From positions 20,293,116 through 20,357,115 of the forward strand of contig NC_049991.1 of NCBI RefSeq assembly GCF_000003815.2: 64,000 nt of DNA, written 5' to 3'. Position 1 is the stretch's first letter. Every line of letters starts with the position of its first letter. The translations under genes were made by a program, and so were the position numbers. Below the pieces are notes generated by a model. The model searched no databases, was not told the DNA's origin, and saw only the letters and a list, made by a program, of their open reading frames with translations. Source of the DNA: Branchiostoma floridae. Its lineage: Eukaryota; Chordata; Leptocardii; Amphioxiformes; Branchiostomatidae. Positions 55,091 through 64,000 of this stretch are shown here, in pieces.

Positions 55091-56459
55091 AACTGTGACT
55101 ACGCTAGCGCTAGCTGTATAAGTGTGCATGGAAGAGGTACAAGGTGGTAATTCCGCTCAGCCAAAAACGCTCGCAGAAAAATGCGAGGGTGTTGAAACAT
55201 TTTAAGAGGGGGGGAGGGGGATGCTAGCAAAATGTGACCGCAACAAAAACGTCCCAATCATTTCGCGTGATCAACTTTCAACTTGTAGGGTAAGACGTCG
55301 GCAATTGTACACTAAAGATTTGTAGAAGTGTGAATTGTAGAAAAAGTATGACATAGCCCAGCGTTTCTAGGGGAAAGGTCTGTCAGCTAGTAGAAGTGAA
55401 TGAAGCATAAGATGTAGACAAGCCCTTGGTATTCTGTGCCCCCTGCACATGCGCTGTGTGTTTGTAAATATCTATCGTACAGTTTGGGTCTCGGATGCTG
55501 ACACGAGAGCTATGGTTCTTGTACTGAGATAGTATGCTTTGCTTTCGAGTCTCAACCCACGATGTTACCGTACCAGTCGACTCCATTTTTTTAAGAAAAG
55601 GCGTGAGAAAATGCGACTACAAATGATATCACAGTCAGTGTGTTTCAACTACAAAGTGTTTCAAAAGTTTTGGATGACATACTTTTAGTCTGGACTTGGA
55701 CAACTCGATTCCGAGACTTAGGGAAGATGAAGGGAAGTGAAACACACCATTATGCAGATGGTAGGAATAATGCTTCTAAATTCACAGAGTCTGATGCTAA
55801 CTGGATATTTTGAAACATGGTTTCGTAGTACATGTAAATTGACAATCAGGCTGTGCTTAGTTTGCACAATGCCAGGTGCTTTTAATTCTCATCTTCTCAG
55901 TCACTCCTTGCAGAAATGGACACACTTTTCCAACTGATATGTTTTTTCCAAAATCTTGTGCAGCGAACATGTTTCAATGATTTCTTCTTGCTTGATCTTT
56001 TCCATGTTGAGGATACCAACTTTCTGTGTCAATGAGAGGGGACTGAGTATTTTTGATCACAAGCAATGTTTTACAGGATAATACATAGTTGTAAACTTCT
56101 TTTCACAACACTGTTTTACAAACACTCAAAGTACAAATCTTCAGCAATTGAATCAAGTAGTATGGAAAAACAATGTTTGTTCAACAGCATTTTTACTTGT
56201 TTTAACTGTCAGAACAGGCATCAGACGGACTGAATTATATGTTTTACCATGTATGATGTAATATGAAAACTTAAATATTTAACAAAATGTACCACGGCAC
56301 GAAAAACGGTATTTAAGCGTGCTGAAACCATGCGTAATGTTGACGTATTTTCCTTCTTTACGGATCTATACACCACTTATACGAGTACGTAAATATTGCA
56401 TTTAAGTGGTCTTTCCATAGGTCCGTGTTAGTCCTTATTTTCCGGTTTTCCCGTTGTCT

Positions 56460-57165
56460 TTCAGCAGCTTAAAGATGTCGTAAATTATTTTTAAAACCCC
56501 CTTAAAACTTGTTTAAAGTTCACGTTTATTTAATCTAAAGCCTCTTTACGTCTCATATACGTTTGCATTAAGAGGATTATAACGTGTGTTTAGGTGCCTT
56601 TTCAGCAGCTTAAAGTTGCCATAAATACTTATTAAAACGCCCTTAAGACATGTTTAAACTTCACGTTTATTTGATCTAAAGCCTCTTTACGTCTCATATA
56701 CGTGTGCATTAAGAGGATTATAACGTGTGTTTAGATGCCTTTTCAGCAGCTTAAAGTTGCCATAAATACCTATTAAAACGCTCTTAAGACATGTTTAAAC
56801 TTCACGTTTATTTGATCTAAAGCCTCTTTACGTCTCATATACGTGGGCATTAAGAGGATTATAACGTGTGTTTAGGTGCATTTTAAGCAGCTTAAAGTTG
56901 CCATTAATACCTATTAAAACGCTCTTAAGACATGTTTAAACTTCACGTTTATTTGATCTAAAGGCTCTTTACGTCTCATATACGTGTGCATTAACATGAT
57001 TTAATGTGTCTATATTGTTCTTTTTAGCAGCTAAAAGATGTCATAAATACGTACTAAAACACCCTTAAAACAAGTTTAAAGTTCCCTCTCTACTTTTAAT
57101 ATACATGTGCATTAAGGTGATTATAAGGTGTGGATAAGCGCATTTTAGCAGAATAATCATAAGCA
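56460..57165 (+). repeat. 141-bp tandem array, about five copies, left part of the transposon
   Basis: Units start near TTCAGCAGCTTAAAG at 56460, 56601, 56742, 56883 and about 57024. They share TCTTTACGTCTCATATACGT and GCATTAAGAGGATTATAACG. The last unit is diverged and cut short. Confidence 0.85.
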
Positions 57166-57189
57166 CATTTTAAAGCAAGAAAATACAAT

Positions 57190-58110
57190 GGATGAAACTT
57201 TGAAATTTTATTGAATTACGAGAAAATATTACATGGAAAAGTGGAAAAAACTACAGCCTACTAGGTATTCGTGGCCTTTTATTCTGATGTAGTCGGCAGT
57301 TGAAGCAATCACAACGGCTGTGTAATTCCGTGCAGTAGTCAACAGTTCCATTTCCAGTGTCGGCCGAAGCGTCTCGGCGTAAGTTAAAAGGAGCACACAT
57401 GTACAGTTCCATCTGGTCACCACATGAATAAGAATCCGGTAAGATCTAGAGTAGTGGCCGATATGACTCGTGTTGTTGGATGGTCTTGGATTCTGTGGAC
57501 GCGAAACATGTTCAGCTTGCAGTCTCGGCTTCTATTAATCCGGATGGTACAAGTGCCGTGATTTCCCATTCTGTGTCGATTTCCAACAGCATCAACTTGT
57601 ACAGAATGATAGCCACCTCCTCTCTTTGCGTCAAATTCCGTCACCGGGGGTCCTAGGCTGTAAAAGCAGTGTCGCGGCCACAACTTGCGGGTTAGAACAG
57701 GTCCAAACTTTCTTCAATACTTCTTTTCAAATGAACGCTTGGAAAATAACCGCCCCTTCTCGTATGGCCGGTAAATTTGAATACCCCACTCTTTTCTGCC
57801 ATTGGATACATCCTATCACATGGCACAGCTATGCCACATACGGATCCGGAGGCACCCGCCCCATGCCGAATCAACGCTGAATAAATTTACATCTAGCCTG
57901 CCAACGCATATCAGATTATCACCAAACCAAAACAAACACGAGCAACACGAGAAGTCACTGCCTGTGTGCCCGGACTGTTGACTGTTCTTTCTCGACGCTT
58001 GCTTGTAGATAAAGAAATTTTTAGAAATCGTACATTTACTTGCATTAAGAACTGCTCGCCGATAATAGTAAGAAATACATAGAGAAAACACCACTCACTA
58101 CACAAAACGC
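57190..58110. other. Non-repetitive core of the transposon
   Basis: On the minus strand adjacent open stretches cover 57692-57874 (starting MIRHGAGASGSV), 57417-57683 (starting MWPRHCFYSLGPP) and 57229-57423. They lie head to tail in different frames with stops between, as in a decayed or intron-split gene. No family recognised. Base composition is higher in G+C than the arrays around it. Confidence 0.4.
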
Positions 58111-58116
58111 TATATC

Positions 58117-58240
58117 TACTCTCCAAGCAGAGGTTGAATCGCGCAGATATAGTAGTAGTCGGGAAAATTACACGGGCGCTGGTGTAATTTTTGACTACTA
58201 CAGTACCTATCTGCGCGATTCAACCCCTGCTTGGAGAGTA
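58117..58240. repeat. Palindromic CTCCAAGCAGAGGTTG element inside the transposon
   Basis: Arms 58117-58149 and 58208-58240 are 33 bp, inverted, with one mismatch; both read TACTCTCCAAGCAG from the outside. A single-arm relative follows at 58261-58335 and another lies in NOL12 intron 1. Confidence 0.75.
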
Positions 58241-58329
58241 CGCTATTACTACCACATCCTTATCCTTCAAGCAGAAGTTGAGTCGCTGAGAATTTAATAG
58301 TAGAAATCGGGATTTCTACCGGCTCTTAG

Positions 58330-60010
58330 CTCAAGGGTCAACTTGCCGCCTGAGTTAGACCCTGGAAATTTAGAACATATATGCGGTATATTAGAAGGAA
58401 AGGGTCTCCTCCTGTTTGCATAAACTGCGATTCAAACATGCCGTTCAGCAAAAACTTTTGAGACGGTATAAGCCAATAAATAAAACGGGGGTAGTGCCCC
58501 CTGTTCACTTTAACTGCCGGATTCAAAGATTAAACATGTCGTATGTTCATCAGAAATACACAACATTTCATATACGTCTTGGCAACATATAAGCTAAACG
58601 GGGAAGGTCTCCCCTAGTTCGCTTAAACTACACATATTCAAGGGTTAAACCTGCATTATGTTATCCAGAAATACGCAATATTTCATATACGTTTGGGCAA
58701 CATATAAGCTAAACGGGGGAGGTCTCCCCTAGTTCGCTTAAACTGCGCGGATTCAAAGATGAAACATGTCGTATGTTCAACAGAAATACGCAATATTTCA
58801 TATACGTTTTGGCAACATATAAGCTTAACGGGGGAGGTCTCCCCTAGTTCGCTTAAACTGCACGGATTCAAAGATTAAACATGCATTATGTTATCCAGAA
58901 ATACGCAATATTTCATATACATCTTGGCAATATATAAGCTAAACGGGGGAGGTCTCCCCTAGTTCGCTTAAACTGCGCGGATTCAAAGATTAAACATGCC
59001 GTATGTTCAAAAGAAATACGCAATATTTCATATATGTTTTGGCAACATATAAGCTAAACGGGGGAGGTCACCCCTAGTTCGCTTAAACTTTGCGGATTCA
59101 AAGATTAAACATGTCGTATGTTTAACAGAAATACGCAACATTTCATATACGTTTTGACAACATATAAGCTAAACGGGGGAGGTCTCCCCTAGTTCGCTTA
59201 AACTGCGCGGATTCAAAGATTAAACATGTCGTATGTTCAACAGAAATACGCAACATTTCATATACGTTTTGGCTACATATAAGCTAAACACGGGAAGGTC
59301 TCCCCTAGTTCGCTTAAACTGCGCGGATTCAAAGATTAAACATGTCGTATGTTCAACAGAAATACGCAACATTTCATATACGTTTTGGCTACATATAAGC
59401 TAAACACGGGAAGGTCTCCCCTAGTTCGCTTAAACTGCGCGGATTCAAAGATTAAACATGTCGTATGTTTTCCAGAAATACGCAATATTTCATGTACGTC
59501 TTGGCAACATATAAGGTAAACGGGGGAGGTCGCCCCTAGTTCGCTTAAACTGCGCGGATTCAAAGATTAAACATGTCGTATGTTCAACAGAAATACGCAA
59601 CATTTCATATACGTTTTGGCTACATATAAGCTAAACACGGGAAGGTCTCCCCTAGTTCGCTTAAACTGCGCGGATTCAAAGATTAAACATGTCGTATGTT
59701 CAACAGAAATACGCAACATTTCATATACGTTTTGGCTACATATAAGCTAAACACGGGAAGGTCTCCCCTAGTTCGCTTAAACTGCGCGGATTCAAAGATT
59801 AAACATGTCGTATGTTTTCCAGAAATACGCAATATTTCATGTACGTCTTGGCAACATGTAAGCTAAAGAAGCTAGCTAGGTCACCCCTTCTTTGCGAAAT
59901 ACATTATATATGCCGTATATTCAACAGCAAAACGCAACATTCTATATAACGTAAGGGAGCGCATATATATAAGCTAAACGTGAGAGGTCTACTCTGTTCG
60001 AATTTAACCT
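58330..60010 (+). repeat. About 117-bp tandem array, 13-15 copies, right part of the transposon
   Basis: Units share GGTCTCCCCTAGTTCGCTTA, CGGATTCAAAGATTAAACAT, CAGAAATACGCAA and CATATAAGCTAAAC. The centre (58600-59870) is homogeneous and both edges are diverged. Confidence 0.9.
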
Positions 60011-60544
60011 TGCGCACAGAAAGAAGTAATACGTCATATGCTTTCGGAAAAGCTAAAAAACACAGATGATTTATTGTATTTAACTTTGCTGAGGTATTAA
60101 CATAACATTTTGTACCAGAAAACGCAATTGTAAGTTCTGACTGTAAATCTTGCAACTGTTATAAAACAGATGACGCAATGCTTAATCTAACACCTAAATA
60201 GCCAAGGTAAGTCTGGTAAACATATATTTTGTAACAGAGAAACGGCATTTGTCAGTTTTAACAGAAAATATTACCACAGTGGTAAAACAGTAAAACGGAT
60301 TATTTTCTAAAACTTTTTGAGACATTTAAGTTGTCTTTTCGTCATACTAAAATGCATTCAAAATTCACGTAAGGAAACACGAAACATTAAGCTACATTTA
60401 CACACTCTGAAATCTTACGTAAAGGCCAGATGTATGTTTCCGGTGCCTTTAATAGATCTTAAAATCTGCTGAAATATTTATCCGCCTTTAAGGGCTTTAT
60501 ACGTATCTCTGAAACTTTGCTTAAATAACTGTTTTCGTGCTGTG
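60011..60544. other. Right subterminal part of the transposon
   Basis: A-T-rich with scattered TTAAG and ACGTAA words like those at the left end. No gene seen. Confidence 0.5.
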
Positions 60545-62270
60545 TACCAGTCTGCTCATATGTCACAACACCCTCATGGCATACCATTTCTTCTTAACTT
60601 GAATGGTGCAAGCTGAAGACTGCTGCAAAAACTGTTTGGACACATTCTAAAGTAGACCCACAAGAAAGTGTTGTAAGCTGACTTGTCTTACTGGAGACTC
60701 TGCTGTAACTTCCCAGCTAGACTTGATCATCTGACGTGTCTTCTTACCAGTTGTCTTTGCTGAACTCGAGTCTGACAGGAGACTTGTTTGACTCTGTCGT
60801 TTCTATCTTTACATTTGTCTTAACTCAAGTCTGTCTTGTCCAACTGGAAACTTGGTAGACTTGTACATTTCTTCTTTCTAGTTGTCTTTACTGAACTCAA
60901 GTTTGAGTCGTCTGACTGGAGACTTTGTCAACTGTGACATTTCTTCTTTACAGTTGTCTTGACTGAAATCAAGTCCAACTTATCTGACAGGAAAGACAGT
61001 ATTCTGCTGTCAGCTTGATGTCTTCTGTTGTGTCTGACGTATTTTTGCGCAGTTAAACCAAATAATGTATAGTCAAAATTGCACAAGAAGACCACTTTGG
61101 CGACCAATTAAGATAGTTGGTCACCATAGACAGGTTTCTTGATGCTTGTGGCAAACGTTATCTAAGGGACTACCAAAACGTGGTCATATTGGGCAAGCCG
61201 GTCTTATGCAGAGGTGGTCTCTTGTACAGGTTTGACTATATGCAAAACAATAATTAGTACCCAGAAACTTTGCTAAACATTAAGTTTCAGATGAAATCCT
61301 TGACCATGTCAAATCGCTACATCAGTCCATGTCAGGGAGTGACTCGGAAGTTCTTTTGCTATCCAAGACGACATTTTATTACCGGTACCAATATACTTGC
61401 TACATTATGTCTTTCAGGAAGCTCAGAGAGTTTTACTTCAATTTACTCCACATTATTATTACCCTGTGGAAACTAATGTCGAGACTCGGTAGTTTTCGTT
61501 GTGGTTTTGTGAACATGAAAATTCCAGTGTTTGCAAATTGTCACCTCTAACATATATTGATATTGGTTTGTACCATATGATGACTAGCTAATGTTGAATT
61601 TAACGTTATATCAATTCTTCCTATAGTCTTAACGACTAAGATGCAGCTATGGGGTTTTCAAAGTCATATTTAAGATGGAAAGCTGAAATTGTATCTAAAG
61701 TAGCTCACTAGCATATTGTATGATGATTTTCAAAACTACTTTTTGACTTGTTTCATTTTCACTTTGTATGATTGAACAAGACTGACGATCTACTATTGTA
61801 TATTATTATAATTATTATCGTACTGAAAACTATATTTTGGTAGAAGTAAAAAGAATACTGCCTCCTTCACGCACTAAAATCTGATGTTGACTATGTCCAA
61901 AGTGTAAATGTAAAATTTGTCGATTGTACATGGGAGCGTTAGACTTGCTGTGCTTTGGGCTCCTTTTTGTAACTACGGACTGAGGTTCGCTTAAAACCCA
62001 CACAGATTTAATTTATAATGATGACATCCTCTGATGCAAATAACTTGTTCTGCAATGATCAATGATCTGTTATTAGACAGCTCAGTTTTAAAATCCTGTG
62101 ACATGTACATGGCCTGATATTATGACTTGTGTGGTAGTTTTGGCAATGGGCTTTTCTATTTTGGTAGCCGAGTGCAAGCTTTGTTGTGTATTTTTACCCA
62201 GTTGTCAGGAGCAGCAAGATTTGTTGTTATAAAGGTCGAAATTAAAAAAAATAAGCACCATGATGTTATC

Positions 62271-62276
62271 AATAAA
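62271..62276 (+). terminator. Poly(A) signal AATAAA, unit 7
   Basis: Same site and flanks as at 27359. Confidence 0.5.
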
Positions 62277-63696
62277 CTAACTTTGTGTGGACTATCATTA
62301 TAAGTTGTGTTTTTTTTGTCTCCTAGCACTTCACAAAGGTTGATACAGTAGAGGCCGCTTAATTGCACGGCCTATTTGCCAGTAAATTTCGTGCAATAAT
62401 CCGACTGGTGCCATAATGCAAAATTATCAAGCTGGACCACACCGGTTTGGGATTTTAGGATTCTGTGCAGCTAACAGAAGTGTGCGTTAATCCGTTGTGC
62501 AATTAAGTGGCTTCTACTGTACCTATGTAGAGTTCAGATGTCACAGGTTGCAGCATCTGTTCTATATATTAAAGTGGTCACATTTTTAAATGGATCCATC
62601 TACGTATTTGGATAGGCGTTTGGTGGATAGAAGAATTGACTACAGTAGAAGCCGGTTAATTGCACAACGGATTAAAACACACTTCTGTTAACAGCAAGGA
62701 ATCCCAAACCGGTGCGGTCCAGCTAGATAATTTCGCATTATTGCACGAGCCGGATTATTGCATTGAATTTGCTGGCAAACAGGAAGTGCAATTAAGCGGC
62801 TCCTAGAGTAGTACTCTTTTTACATCATGCTTTTTGGAGACCTCGGGTGTTTTGCTTCCTTCTTCCTAGTCAGTCACCGTGTTGCTTGCGTGTGCGGCTA
62901 ACACAAGTGTTGATGGCACTACTGTGTACTAACCTTCTTGTCTGATTGATGTATTACTCCGCGAGTGGACACCCTAAAATAGATCCGAGCCAAAAACTGA
63001 ACGGCTGCATGGACGCATGTTTTTAGCGGTGAGAAATTCGCTTTTGGCCAGCCGAACTGATATCAAAAGTTCGATTGGTGAAAGCTTGCTTGTAACTGAA
63101 GAAATCAGCCGGTAAAGTTTGACAGCCGCGCGCTAGGTCGGAGGTACACAGTCCTGGGTTCTGAGTGGTGCGGTTGTACGCTAGCAAGGAAAAAGTGCCT
63201 TTGGCTTTTGCTGGGATTGACTAATTGTAGCTTGTAATTGCTATTAACAACAAACCTATGGATTCTAGTCATTGGCAATTTTTTTCTATTATATAGAGTA
63301 AATCTGCTCAACAGAGAATGAAAAATCTGCTGACATTTCATGTAGCTTCATTATAAAGGCGACTATGTAAAACACGAATTATAACCTAGAAGTCTATGGG
63401 AAGAAGAAACTCATCAATGAGACCTTAAATGAATATGAAAAATATTCATAGAAAATCAACGATTTGCGCTGGAGCAAAAAATTGAAAAGGTTTTATAACC
63501 GGGCGCCAGCCCGCATTTTTTGGCTGCAGATTACTCCGTCTACCTATTTCCGTTAACATGGTAACGGACGAGTCTACATTTCCAAGGGGCGTAATTATTG
63601 TTATTTTTCTTGTATCGTACTCTACTAGATGTATAAGACATTGGAAAGAGGACTAAGGTTCTAAAGCTGTTTTTCTTGGTGTAAACTACTTCCAAG

Positions 63697-64000
63697 TTAT
63701 TTTTTTGCCTTCTCCGCCTTGTCCCGAACGCGGTCCCCGGCCATCAGCAGCAGTGCCCCTGTAAAGCCCCCTTTATAAATCAAGAATTTAGCTCGGCCGA
63801 GATGTCAGCGAGCTTTAAATTACGAGGAGGCATGACCCTGATGCCTACGAACAAATGGCAGAGTTTCTTCGTCGGCATCAGGGTCATACCTCCTTGTAAT
63901 TTAGAGCTCGCTGACAACTCGGCCGAGCTAAACTCTTGATTTGTAAAAGGGGCTTTAGCAGCACCTCCTTCGATGCATTCGGAAACAGCAGCCAGACGGC
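63697..64000 (+). pseudogene. Epsin last-exon copy 8, partial, interrupted by a MITE
   Basis: An extra T in the T-run just after the candidate acceptor (63696) shifts the frame. The exon is then split after the CCTGT of residues about 427-428 by a 192-bp hairpin element, and resumes at 63958 with AGCACCTCC (GCAGCACC). It runs off the right edge, so the array continues beyond the window. Confidence 0.85.
63764..63955. mobile_element. 192-bp hairpin MITE in exon copy 8
   Basis: Almost the whole element is one inverted repeat: AAGCCCCCTTTATAAATCAA at the left pairs with its near complement at the right, through CTCGGCCGAG and the CATCAGGGTCAT-type block, around a loop near 63850-63865. TA flanks both sides (63762-63763, 63956-63957), fitting a Tc1/mariner-type target. 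Confidence 0.8.

Larger units (their letters stand above)
56293..60544. mobile_element. 4252-bp CACTA-like DNA transposon, non-autonomous
   Basis: Ends CACGGCACGAAAAACGG on the left and, on the other strand, CACAGCACGAAAACAG on the right; the imperfect inverted repeat continues through TATTTAAGC. TAC is duplicated (56290-56292, 60545-60547), and sister units show the empty site as a continuous TGTACCAGTCTG (e.g. about 30594). Ends beginning CAC and a 3-bp duplication fit the CACTA/EnSpm superfamily. The inside is mostly two tandem arrays around a 1-kb core. No transposase recognised. Confidence 0.75.
55091..63696 (+). repeat. Unit 7, 3' UTR-like region and flank, interrupted
   Basis: Same unit plan, split at 56292/56293 by a 4.25-kb transposon and resuming at 60545. 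AATAAA at 62271-62276. Confidence 0.85.
23835..64000 (+). repeat. Tandem array of a roughly 5-kb unit: epsin last-exon 3' part plus 3' UTR and flank
   Basis: Units begin at the shared word GGTCCCCGGCCATCAGC: 23835, 28800, 33798, 38767, 44125, 49122, 54135 and 63732. Lengths are 4965, 4998, 4969, 5358, 4997, 5013 and 9597 bp; unit 8 is cut by the window. Units 4 and 7 are longer through a shared LINE insertion, and unit 7 also through a 4.25-kb DNA transposon. Each unit holds, in order, the exon part (residues about 419-616), the stop codon, a long 3' UTR-like region, an AATAAA signal, two TA-flanked MITEs and a segment with a TATA-like box. Unit 1 is the only one joined to the rest of the gene. 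Confidence 0.93.

Noticed and set aside
58330..60010. CRISPR-like regular array
   Set aside because: The whole 117-bp unit is conserved with no unique spacers, it sits inside a eukaryotic transposon, and no cas genes are present.
23835..64000. Array as a set of processed retrocopies
   Set aside because: Units include non-transcribed flank past the poly(A) signal, have no poly(A) tracts at their ends, and are in strict head-to-tail order, so tandem duplication fits better.

Overview
The window is animal genomic DNA: protein genes split by GT-AG introns, AATAAA poly(A) signals, and many MITE, foldback and LINE remnants. The gene content (BTAF1, NOL12, epsin) and the repeat style fit an invertebrate chordate such as a lancelet (Branchiostoma). 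That assignment is inference; no species marker was tested.

Layout. (1) 1-1886, minus strand: the first three coding exons of BTAF1 (Mot1/TAF172), running off the left edge. (2) 1887-2488: a compact interval shared by two divergent genes. (3) 2489-4966, plus strand: complete five-exon NOL12 (215 aa), poly(A) signal at 5052. (4) 5.1-10.5 kb: no gene. It holds a small imperfect inverted repeat and a 4.2-kb foldback element (6286-10462) with about 1.45-kb inverted arms, TTAA at both ends and an 858-base assembly gap in its loop. (5) 10.5-24.4 kb, plus strand: an epsin gene with a 5' UTR intron and six coding exons (616 aa): ENTH domain, three UIMs, two clathrin boxes, four DPW and three NPF motifs. 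Its introns contain MITEs, LINE remnants and two local tandem duplications that copy a splice donor and a splice acceptor.

(6) 23.8-64.0 kb: the most striking region. The 3' two thirds of the last epsin exon, its 3' UTR with poly(A) signal, and further 3' flank form a unit of about 5 kb repeated head to tail. Seven full units and the start of an eighth are visible, and the array leaves the window on the right. Every exon copy lacks the DPW region but carries the second clathrin box and the NPF tail. Copies 3, 5 and 6 keep an open frame that also runs back to a candidate phase-0 splice acceptor. Copy 2 has a 1-nt deletion. Copies 4 and 7 share one LINE insertion with a 79-bp deletion. Copy 8 is split by a 192-bp hairpin MITE and has a frame-breaking T upstream. 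Unit 7 also carries a 4.25-kb CACTA-like element with two internal tandem arrays. Blocks of near identity between non-adjacent units suggest unequal exchange or gene conversion.

The array could be a bank of alternative epsin last exons lacking AP-2-binding motifs, or a decaying satellite-like amplification. The sequence alone does not decide between them.
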